Assembly (NCBI RefSeq): GCF_000284515.1 | Contig: NC_017668.1 | Span: 2,232,001 to 2,296,000, forward strand | Direction: 5' to 3' | Length of the DNA: 64,000 nucleotides | Source: Halobacillus halophilus DSM 2266 | GTDB taxonomy: Bacteria; Bacillota; Bacilli; Bacillales; Halobacillaceae | Translations under genes and position numbers: made by a program | The notes under the pieces: model-generated | What the model was told of the DNA's origin: nothing | Database searches by the model: none | The model's input: only the letters and a program-made list of their open reading frames with translations | Part shown: one piece after another, positions 57,203-64,000 of the stretch | Layout: every line of letters starts with the position of its first letter | Position numbering within the stretch: position 1 is the stretch's first letter

Positions 57203-58162
57203 TTAATAAGTAATATCGCCCTCGAAATTGGAAGCTAGAATAACCGCTAATTTTATCCGGGCTTTCTTACTATCGTCATCATCTCCCAGAATGACACCAT
57301 GCTTATAGAGATCGTAGGCACTACCTAAATAATCATAAGTCGTATAAACGGAACCTTCTTCTGATGTTGTAGTAATGACAATTCTCACTCCTGCTTCAAT
57401 TGATTTAACAATTTCAGCCATCATTCCGGGTGCTACTTGCCCTCTTCCTACACCTTCTAATATTATGCCTTTCGCCTGACTCTCACGTGCAGCTTTAATA
57501 AGAGCTCCGTCCGCACCTGAATAAGTTTTAACGATGTCCACCCTTGGAATATCCGTTATAAGATCATATGTTTCTCTATTTATCGGTTTTTGATAGATAT
57601 GAACTTCGTCGTTATCAATAATGCCTAAGTAACCAAACCCAAAAGCATTAAACCCCTGGATATTCGAAGCGTGTTCTTTCTTTACATATTTAGCTGGAAA
57701 TATACGTTCATTAAAGACCACTACAGCCCCTGCTCCATGCAAATCCTGACTACACGCTGAATAAATGGCATGTCTCATGTTAATATAAGCATCACTGCCC
57801 ATCTCGCCTGGCGACCTCTGAGATCCAGTTATAACTACTGGTCGCTGATCATTAATGGTTAAGTCAAGAAAGTATGCACTTTCCTCCAAAGAGTCGGTGC
57901 CATGAGTCACTACCACACCTGAAACCATATCATCTTCAAAGTAAGCTTCAATTTTCTCTTTAAGCCATATAAGATCTTCAAAGCCTACGTGCATACTTGG
58001 TTTTTGAAATACAGAGTCGATTACTACATCAATATCCGTTGGAAGCTTCAGCATTTCAGCCAGCTCCTCACCAGTTAAAGCACCAGAGGATAATTTACCA
58101 GACTGCTTATTAGGTACACTAGCTATGGTACCTCCCGTAGTAAGTAAAACTACTTTACTCAA
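57203..58162 (-). CDS. L-asparaginase
   Basis: 319 residues. Type I/II asparaginase fold: N-terminal nucleophile motif LLTTGGTIAS, second motif VVTHGTDSLEESAY (near 85). No signal peptide, so cytoplasmic. It cleaves asparagine to aspartate and ammonia. TTG 58162 is taken as start since AAAGGGGG lies 7 nt upstream; ATG 58183 lies before that site. Neighbours ypdA and prsW; ansA/ansB are elsewhere in B. subtilis, so the symbol is left open. Confidence 0.9.
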   Translation of the reverse strand: MSKVVLLTTGGTIASVPNKQSGKLSSGALTGEELAEMLKLPTDIDVVIDSVFQKPSMHVGFEDLIWLKEKIEAYFEDDMVSGVVVTHGTDSLEESAYFLDLTINDQRPVVITGSQRSPGEMGSDAYINMRHAIYSACSQDLHGAGAVVVFNERIFPAKYVKKEHASNIQGFNAFGFGYLGIIDNDEVHIYQKPINRETYDLITDIPRVDIVKTYSGADGALIKAARESQAKGIILEGVGRGQVAPGMMAEIVKSIEAGVRIVITTTSEEGSVYTTYDYLGSAYDLYKHGVILGDDDDSKKARIKLAVILASNFEGDITY

Positions 58163-58203
58163 AATAAAGCCCCCTTTAAACAATGCGGAATGATAATTTA
58201 TAC

Positions 58204-58238
58204 AAAAAATCTCCCAAACCTTCTTTGAAGCGGGAGAT
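58204..58238 (-). terminator. Terminator of ypdA
   Basis: ATCTCCC (58209-58215) pairs with GGGAGAT (58232-58238), T-run on the minus strand. Confidence 0.8.
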
Positions 58239-58253
58239 AGCTAAACGGATGGC

Positions 58254-59234
58254 TTAATTCTTACTGCCAATGGCACGAGCGATTTTTCCGCCATGATGCC
58301 GACCATTTTCAATAAATATCTCATTATTGTTGTATCCAGCTGCAATTACGCCAGCGATATAAATACCAGGAACATTGGTTTCCATACTATCTTCATTATA
58401 ATCAGGGCGCCCGGTCTCTCTATCAAACTCAACGCCCATCTTAGTCAAAAAGTTATGGTCGGGGCGGTAGCCTGTCATAGCGAAAACAAAATCGTTCGCA
58501 ATACGTTTTTCCTGCCCTCGGCATTCGTAAATGACCTCGGTCTCAGTAATTTCTTTAATATGCGCACAAAAATCCATACTTACGGCACCTTTTCTTACGA
58601 GAGCTTCGAATTGAGGTAAGATCCATGGCTTAATACTTTTTGAATATTCTTCACCGCGATATAAAACCGTAACATTAGCTCCGGACTTTTCCAATTCCAG
58701 AGTGGCATCTGCTGCTGAATTTTTTCCACCGATAACTACGACATCTTTATTATAGTAGGGGTGGGCTTCCTTGAAGTAATGCATAACCTTTGTAAGCTCT
58801 TCTCCCTTTATACCTAAATGATTCGGCTGGTCGTAGTAACCGGTCGCAATGACCAGGTCCTCCGCTTTATATTCCACCTGTTCACCTGTCCGCTTTTCAG
58901 TCTTAACTATAAATCCTGATTGCTCCTGTTCCACGTGCATTACTTTTTCGAAAGCATTTATGCGTAACTCTTCCCTGCCAGCTACTGCACGGTAATAGGC
59001 GAGAGCCTCGTTTCGCACGGGTTTCTGACGTTCCGTGATAAACGGAATTTTTCCAATCTCCAGCTTTTCACTCGAACTGAAAAACGTTTGATGAGTTGGG
59101 TAATGAAAAATAGAATTAACAATATTCCCTTTTTCTATAATTAATGGTTCAATGCCCATTTTCTTTAGCTCTATGGCTGTACTCATACCGCAGGGGCCAC
59201 CGCCAATTATGATGACTTTTTCTTCCTGATGCAC
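58254..59234 (-). CDS. ypdA: Bacillithiol disulfide reductase YpdA (Bdr)
   Basis: 326 residues. FAD/NAD(P)H flavoprotein with N-terminal VIIIGGGPCGMSTA (FAD) and VVVIGGKNSAADAALE-like second dinucleotide site (near 165). Members reduce oxidised bacillithiol. Cys in GPCG is the conserved residue. Presence fits bshA in the same window. GTG 59234 with AAGGAG 8 nt upstream gives the family start MHQEEKV. Confidence 0.93.
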   Translation of the reverse strand: MHQEEKVIIIGGGPCGMSTAIELKKMGIEPLIIEKGNIVNSIFHYPTHQTFFSSSEKLEIGKIPFITERQKPVRNEALAYYRAVAGREELRINAFEKVMHVEQEQSGFIVKTEKRTGEQVEYKAEDLVIATGYYDQPNHLGIKGEELTKVMHYFKEAHPYYNKDVVVIGGKNSAADATLELEKSGANVTVLYRGEEYSKSIKPWILPQFEALVRKGAVSMDFCAHIKEITETEVIYECRGQEKRIANDFVFAMTGYRPDHNFLTKMGVEFDRETGRPDYNEDSMETNVPGIYIAGVIAAGYNNNEIFIENGRHHGGKIARAIGSKN

Positions 59235-59296
59235 GTTACTCACTCCTTTTTCCAGAAGTATCTGGAACTTACGTTCGATTTAATAAACAAAAGTAA

Positions 59297-59324
59297 ATCT
59301 CCTACCATGTAAATGATAGGAGAT
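59297..59324 (-). terminator. Terminator of gudB
   Basis: 12-nt arms ATCTCCTACCAT (59297-59308) and ATGATAGGAGAT (59313-59324), one mismatch, T-rich but interrupted tail. Confidence 0.65.
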
Positions 59325-59342
59325 AATTGTGGTCAAATCAAC

Positions 59343-60623
59343 CTATATCCATCCTCTAAAACGAGAAGCTTCTGCCATCTTTCTTACACCAACCATGTAA
59401 GCAGCTAAACGCATATCTACCCGCCGGGTCTCTGCTGTTTTGTAAACGTTATCAAACCCTTTAACGATCACTTTATGGAGTTTCTCTTCCACTTCTTCTT
59501 CTGTCCAATAATATCCTTGATTATTCTGGACCCATTCGAAATAAGAAACCGTTACTCCTCCCGAAGACGCCAAAACATCGGGTACAAGCAATATCCCTCT
59601 TTCAGATAATATTCGAGTGGCATCTAAAGTGGTCGGGCCGTTTGCTGCTTCTACCACGATACTTGCCTTTATGTTGTGAGCATTTTCTTCGCGAATTTGA
59701 TTTTCGATAGCAGCAGGAACTAATATGTCACAATCCAACTCCAACAGTTCTTCATTGGATATTGTATTTTTGAAAAGATTTGTGACCGTGCCAAAACTAT
59801 CCCGGCGGTCAAGTAAGTAATCGATATCCAGACCATCAGGATCATGCAATCCTCCATAGGCATCGGAAATCCCAATAACCTTAGCTCCACGATCGTGCAT
59901 AAATTTAGCTAGAAAGCTTCCGGCGTTACCAAAGCCCTGAACCACCACTCTGGCACCTTCTACACTTATGCCTTTCTTTTTAGCTGCCTCTTCAATACAG
60001 ATAGTTACACCTTTAGCCGTGGCTGTTTCCCGGCCATGTGATCCGCCTAAGACAAGTGGTTTACCAGTGATAAAACCAGGGTTATTAAATTCATCTATAC
60101 GGCTGTATTCATCCATCATCCATGCCATGATCTGAGAATTTGTAAATACATCAGGTGCTGGAATATCCTTTGTAGGACCTACAATTTGACTGATAGCCCT
60201 AACATAACCGCGGCTCACGCCTTCAAGTTCCCGGAAAGACATCTCACGAGGGTCACAAACGATCCCGCCTTTTCCTCCACCATAAGGCAGATCTACAATT
60301 CCAGCTTTTAAACTCATCCAGATGGATAAAGCTTTGACTTCTTTTTCTGAGACGTTCGGGTGGAAACGCACCCCGCCTTTGGTAGGACCAACCGCGTCAT
60401 TATGCTGGGAACGATAGCCTGTGAATATTTTAATATGATCATTATCCATCCGTACAGGAATCCTTACCGTCATCATCCGCACCGGTTCTTTCAAGAGTTC
60501 GTAAACTTCGTTAGGATAACCTAATTTATCAAGTGCTTTTTTAACCACCGTCTGTGTGGATTTTAAAACATCGAGTTTATCATTGTTTTCGTTTGCAGCA
60601 TCTGTCGGCTTATCCGCTACCAT
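59343..60623 (-). CDS. gudB: NAD-dependent glutamate dehydrogenase
   Basis: 426 residues. Catabolic GDH (GudB/RocG): PTKGGVRFHPNVS, active-site lysine in GGGKGGIVCDP (near 120), GFGNAGSFLAKF dinucleotide site. The segment EKEVKALSIWMSLKAG carries one copy of the VKA codons, not the 9-bp duplication that inactivates gudB in B. subtilis 168. Start ATG 60623 after AGGAGGT. Place next to ypdA as in B. subtilis. Confidence 0.96.
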   Translation of the reverse strand: MVADKPTDAANENNDKLDVLKSTQTVVKKALDKLGYPNEVYELLKEPVRMMTVRIPVRMDNDHIKIFTGYRSQHNDAVGPTKGGVRFHPNVSEKEVKALSIWMSLKAGIVDLPYGGGKGGIVCDPREMSFRELEGVSRGYVRAISQIVGPTKDIPAPDVFTNSQIMAWMMDEYSRIDEFNNPGFITGKPLVLGGSHGRETATAKGVTICIEEAAKKKGISVEGARVVVQGFGNAGSFLAKFMHDRGAKVIGISDAYGGLHDPDGLDIDYLLDRRDSFGTVTNLFKNTISNEELLELDCDILVPAAIENQIREENAHNIKASIVVEAANGPTTLDATRILSERGILLVPDVLASSGGVTVSYFEWVQNNQGYYWTEEEVEEKLHKVIVKGFDNVYKTAETRRVDMRLAAYMVGVRKMAEASRFRGWI

Positions 60624-60677
60624 CCATTTACCTCCTAATATCCGTGCATTCGCTTTCAGGGTATTCTTTCAGTCAAT

Positions 60678-60706
60678 AGTATACACTTTCACCTCTATTA
60701 TGGAAA
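60678..60706 (-). promoter_or_regulatory. Possible gudB promoter
   Basis: Minus-strand TTTCCA (60706-60701), 17-nt spacer, TATACT (60683-60678), 55 nt before the gene. The -35 is weak. Confidence 0.4.
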
Positions 60707-60764
60707 GCGTGTTTTAGCATTCTAGTGTCTTTAACCTGAAAAATGTAAGCGATTACACTCTCTA

Positions 60765-61697
60765 TTATTTATCAAGTTGGGATAGTTCTACGAATTTTTC
60801 TATAAGATCGTCGTAGCTCCAGCCTATTTCCTTGGCGGAATCAGGGAATAAACTAGTTGGAGTCATCCCCGGAAGTGTATTCACTTCCAGAATCACCGGC
60901 TCCCCTTTTTCATTAATTATGAAATCTACACGAGAATAAACTTCACATCCTAATAACTGATGAGCTTTCACCGCTTCTTGTTTTAGTCGATCGGTAAGAT
61001 TATCCGGCAGTTTGGCAGGAACAATATGTTCACTTCCACCTGGTTTATATTTTGAGTCAAAATCATAATAATCATTCTTAGGAATGATTTCAATAACCGG
61101 AAGCGGCGTTTCTTTTCCTTTTTGACCTATGACCGGGACCGTCACTTCTCTTCCCTGAACATAATCCTCTACCAGAATAGTAGAATCAGAGTGAGCAGCT
61201 GTTTGGACGGCTTTTTCAATCTGACCTTCATTCTTCACAATGGTTAGTCCCAATGTGGATCCTTCCTGGTTCGGCTTAATCACGAATGGCGTAGGAAAAT
61301 GCTTCTTGATATCTTCCACTATGTCACTCATATTCAATAAGCCCGTAACATCAAACGTTTTGCTGTTTGCAGTTTGAAGTCCATTTAATGAGAAGATTTG
61401 TTTTGATTTTGCTTTATCCATAGCTAGAGCTGAAGATAATACACCTGACCCTACATAAGGAAGGTTAAGCATATCAAGCAAGCCTTGAATTTTACCATCT
61501 TCACCAAAGCGTCCATGAAGTCCCAAGAAAACAAGATCCACTTTCAATTCCAGTATATCTTTAATTTTTTCGGGTGAAAAATCGATAGCGATCACTTCAT
61601 GACCTTTGTTTTTTAACGCTTTTATTATTCCCTTACCTGTAGATAAAGAAACTTCCCGTTCTCCAGAAGTCCCTCCATACAATACTGCAATCTTCAT
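60765..61697 (-). CDS. ddl: D-alanine--D-alanine ligase
   Basis: 310 residues, the shorter DdlB-like size. ATP-grasp enzyme giving D-Ala-D-Ala for peptidoglycan. MKIAVLYGGTSGEREVSLSTG start, KPNQEGSTLGLT, YYDFDSKY and EVNTLPGMTPTSLFP. The YDFDSKY tyrosine is typical of D-Ala rather than D-lactate specificity. ATG 61697 with GGAGTG upstream. In B. subtilis ddl is elsewhere, beside murF. Confidence 0.95.
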   Translation of the reverse strand: MKIAVLYGGTSGEREVSLSTGKGIIKALKNKGHEVIAIDFSPEKIKDILELKVDLVFLGLHGRFGEDGKIQGLLDMLNLPYVGSGVLSSALAMDKAKSKQIFSLNGLQTANSKTFDVTGLLNMSDIVEDIKKHFPTPFVIKPNQEGSTLGLTIVKNEGQIEKAVQTAAHSDSTILVEDYVQGREVTVPVIGQKGKETPLPVIEIIPKNDYYDFDSKYKPGGSEHIVPAKLPDNLTDRLKQEAVKAHQLLGCEVYSRVDFIINEKGEPVILEVNTLPGMTPTSLFPDSAKEIGWSYDDLIEKFVELSQLDK

Positions 61698-61774
61698 TAT
61701 GGACACTCCATTTCTTACCATCTTAAAATTTCAAACATCCTTATCTATAGTAACATGTTCTATCATGAGCTTCT

Positions 61775-61813
61775 ATTAAAAATAAAAAGAACGAAGCTTA
61801 TAAAGCATCGTCC
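61775..61813 (-). terminator. Terminator of ypbH
   Basis: GGACGA.GCTT pairs with AAGC.TCGTTC around TATA (about 61790-61813) and is followed by TTTTTATTTTT on the minus strand. Confidence 0.75.
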
Positions 61814-61825
61814 ACTTAAAACGGA

Positions 61826-62407
61826 TTAAGAAAAATAATTTTTAATTGTCCCGCATGCATTATCTTTCATAATTTGCTTTCCATACTCCGCCAATCTGTA
61901 CGAGGTAGCTGAGGAGGCAGAGGCAAATTCAGATAGTAAAGCAATAACTTGATCGATATCCAGATGAATGATGTCTTCATCCATAAGGAGCATATAGTAG
62001 AAATCATTGTAATAATATACATTTCCACCCGTAACACCCAGCTTGTGTAAGTGAATACCGGCCTGGATGACATGTTCAAAATCTTCGAATGAAAACATCA
62101 TTTCTTTACTTTCATCCAGTGTAACTTTCATTTCCATGTAATCTTCTTCATCTTCCATATCAGTTGGCTCAGTTTTGGTAACAACAATTAACATGCCTTG
62201 TGCCTGTAATAGATAAACTTGCACAAGTAACACACCTGTTAACTCGACCCCGAGCTCAATTCCCGCATCATACATCATATCGCTGAAAATTCTATGGACT
62301 CTTGGAAGGTCACTCCACAATTCTTCTTTTGATAATCCTCTATCCAACAAATCATCAAAGGTTAGAAAAATTTTAAATTTCTCATTTGTCATTCTTTCCA
62401 CTCGCAC
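61826..62407 (-). CDS. ypbH: MecA-family adaptor YpbH
   Basis: 193 residues (194 in B. subtilis). Adaptor of the ClpC protease, paralogue of MecA. N-terminal RVERMTNEKFKIFLTFDDL, an acidic linker DMEDEEDYMEM (near 90) and the ClpC-binding C-terminal domain (about 110-193). GTG 62407 (MRVERM) fits the family; GGGGG lies upstream. Confidence 0.92.
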   Translation of the reverse strand: MRVERMTNEKFKIFLTFDDLLDRGLSKEELWSDLPRVHRIFSDMMYDAGIELGVELTGVLLVQVYLLQAQGMLIVVTKTEPTDMEDEEDYMEMKVTLDESKEMMFSFEDFEHVIQAGIHLHKLGVTGGNVYYYNDFYYMLLMDEDIIHLDIDQVIALLSEFASASSATSYRLAEYGKQIMKDNACGTIKNYFS

Positions 62408-62543
62408 ATGATCGCCCCCTGTCACAATGTGTGTTATCTATATAGTATGATGACTGATGCGATTATGGCACCTTTTTTCGAATTATATCTAAAGTGTGTT
62501 TACAGGGGCAACCTTTTTACTGCAACCTTCATTTTCATTGCCG

Positions 62544-63443
62544 CTAATGCTTGGTCAGCCAGGCCTCCCAATCTTTTTTAGTGTTTCCGACAAGGAATGG
62601 CTCCATTCGTTTTTTATCAAGTTCCGATAACCGATCATAAGCCAGGCCGCCCAGTCCTATTTTCAATTCAGGAAACTGCTTCTGTAAAGATTCGGCCAGA
62701 CTTACCGTAATGGGGATATTTTTCTTTAACGTGCAGGACATAAACATGTAGGAGGGTTCTATTTCATCAATAACAATATCAATGTCGCCCCCGGCAATGC
62801 TCTGCCCAAGGTAAATGACGTCATATCCTTTACGTTTCATATATAGTGCAAATATCAACAGTCCAAGTTCATGACGCTCATTAGGACCACATACAAGAAG
62901 AGCCTTGGGGAGCATAGCATCAGAAGGTATGGAGAGAAGCATCATCCCCATTCTGGAACGGAGGAAATGGCTTGCAAAGTGTTCATGTGCACTAGTAATC
63001 CGGTTTTCTTCCCAAAGGTCTCCAATTTTCACTAAGAGAGGTCCTATAATATCAATGGCTACTGTTTCCGGGGTAAACAAGCTAAAAGCATGGTCCAGTT
63101 TCTTCTGTGCTTCATTCTCTTCAAATGACAGCAGCGCATTCAGAAGATCATCTCCCAGGATCTCTAATTGGTTACTGCTTTCCGTATGACTGGAAGCGTC
63201 CACTGCATTTTCATTGCTCTCAAGAAGGGATACAGCCTGGGAAATAGTGAATCCTTTATCCACTTTTTCCATTAACCACTTTAATATTTTAATATGCTCA
63301 TCTGAATATAAACGATGCCCGGCTTCGTTTCGGGATGGCCGAACAATTTGGTATCGGCGCTCCCAGGCTCTAAGAGTGCCAGGCTGAATTCCCACCATCT
63401 GTGATACAGCCTTTATATTGTATTTTGCTTGCTTTGTCCCCAT
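62544..63443 (-). CDS. MerR-type regulator with vitamin B12-binding domain (CarH/LitR-like)
   Basis: 299 residues. N-terminal MerR winged helix (about 8-75: TLRAWERRYQIVRPSRNEAGHRLYS). Residues 95-180 are a helical cap with W144 and E154-H155, the W-x9-EH motif of light-sensing CarH. Residues 182-295 are a Rossmann B12 domain with E189-x-H191-x-x-G194 and a lower GG loop. So it probably uses adenosylcobalamin to sense light and control carotenoid or photolyase genes. No such target is next to it. Not present in B. subtilis at this place. Confidence 0.88.
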   Translation of the reverse strand: MGTKQAKYNIKAVSQMVGIQPGTLRAWERRYQIVRPSRNEAGHRLYSDEHIKILKWLMEKVDKGFTISQAVSLLESNENAVDASSHTESSNQLEILGDDLLNALLSFEENEAQKKLDHAFSLFTPETVAIDIIGPLLVKIGDLWEENRITSAHEHFASHFLRSRMGMMLLSIPSDAMLPKALLVCGPNERHELGLLIFALYMKRKGYDVIYLGQSIAGGDIDIVIDEIEPSYMFMSCTLKKNIPITVSLAESLQKQFPELKIGLGGLAYDRLSELDKKRMEPFLVGNTKKDWEAWLTKH

Positions 63444-63542
63444 TTGCCTTCCTCCAACTCTTTCCTTTTCCTATAATTATATATGAATAGTTGATTACGT
63501 GTAAAATTTGTATATTCTTTATATAATATTTGAATAACCCTG

Positions 63543-64000
63543 TCAGGAAGATTTAATGATAATAGAATGCAGTTCTGCTCTAGTTCCCAGACGCAGGGGG
63601 AGCAGTGAGGTTCCATACCCTTCACTTATAAGAAGAGGCGGCTTTTCAGATTCAAACCATCCTCCTCTTGTGTAAGGGCCTAACCCAAACAAGCGAATTT
63701 GACCGCCATGGGTATGTCCGCTCAGTACTAGATCAAACTGTTTCTGATCCTGCCGATTCATTTTCTGATAAACGTAAGGGTCGTGAACACATAGTATTTG
63801 ATAGTTAGTGTGATCATTTATGTAGGCAGCCTGACGTCTGGGCTTCATAAAATAAGGATCAATTCCACTTAATAGAAACCCGTCCTCCGATTGGAAGGTT
63901 ACCTCATTATCCGAATTTGAAAGGACATGAATATGATGTTGATCAAGAACATCCAGAAGATTGGCTCTTTCCAGTTCATGGTCATTATTTCCAGGAATAA
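63543..64000 (-). CDS. ypbG: Metallophosphoesterase YpbG (5' end beyond window)
   Basis: 152 codons are visible; the frame stays open to base 64000. Metal-binding motifs GNNDHE (near the right edge) and GHTHGGQIRLFG (about 63690-63725) identify a calcineurin-like phosphoesterase, and position next to ypbH points to YpbG. The N-terminal DxH motif is outside. GNND in place of the common GNHD is frequent in this subfamily. Substrate unknown. Confidence 0.88.
   Translation of the reverse strand, partial: IPGNNDHELERANLLDVLDQHHIHVLSNSDNEVTFQSEDGFLLSGIDPYFMKPRRQAAYINDHTNYQILCVHDPYVYQKMNRQDQKQFDLVLSGHTHGGQIRLFGLGPYTRGGWFESEKPPLLISEGYGTSLLPLRLGTRAELHSIIIKSS

Overview
This is a chromosomal core segment of an endospore-forming Bacillaceae bacterium. 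Gene order follows the Bacillus subtilis stretch sspM-recU-ponA through dnaD, pan, dapB, qcr, aro, hepS/hepT, spoIVA, der, cmk, sleB, gudB and ypbG with few breaks. Sporulation genes (spoIVA, spoVIF, sleB-ypeB, ypjB, sspM, the YIEGIA pair) show that it sporulates. An acidic Glu/Asp-rich PBP1 tail and a Gly/Ser/Glu tail on QcrC suggest a moderately halophilic or marine relative such as Halobacillus; this is an inference from composition, not an identification.

Layout. 1-2.1 kb: 3' part of an RND efflux pump on the + strand. 2.2-3.0 kb: two small genes on the - strand (yppE-like and an unknown). 3.0-6.7 kb: sspM, recU, ponA on the + strand. From 6.75 kb to the end nearly everything is on the - strand, so transcription runs from high to low coordinates; the exception is ypjC at 21.5-22.4 kb. 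Reading downwards from the right edge: ypbG (cut), a CarH/LitR-like B12-binding MerR regulator, ypbH, ddl, gudB, ypdA, an asparaginase, prsW, sleB-ypeB, ypfA, cmk-plsC-ypfD, fni, yphA-seaA-capping subunit, der-gpsA-spoVIF, yphE-yphF, spoIVA, hbs, mtrB-hepS-menH-hepT-ndk, cheR, aroC-aroB-aroH-hisC-tyrA-aroA, a degenerate amidohydrolase-like gene, ypiA-ypiB-ypiF, qcrA-qcrB-qcrC, ypjA-ypjB, a YugP-type protease, ypjD-dapB-mgsA-bshA-cca-birA-panB-panC-panD-dinG, ypmA-ypmB-aspB-asnS-dnaD-nth.

The genes group into chorismate and aromatic synthesis, menaquinone side chain and methylation feeding the bc complex, pantothenate, lysine/DAP, bacillithiol (bshA and the reductase ypdA), peptidoglycan (ponA, ddl), translation and ribosome assembly (der, ypfD, asnS, cca) and spore formation and germination.

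Departures from the B. subtilis order: bshB1 is missing between mgsA and bshA; the trp genes are missing between aroH and hisC although the TRAP gene mtrB is kept; folE is missing between hbs and mtrB; ypoC is missing between nth and ponA. Gains are the amidohydrolase-like gene, plsC, a YugP-type protease, spoVIF and the B12-binding regulator. The most unusual signals are a 16-bp RNA hairpin burying the start codon of the amidohydrolase-like gene, that protein's lost metal-ligand motif, a probable AUU start for ypjC, a 4 x 42-bp in-frame repeat at the end of qcrC, and the CarH-like regulator. No rRNA, tRNA, CRISPR array, intact IS or prophage was seen.
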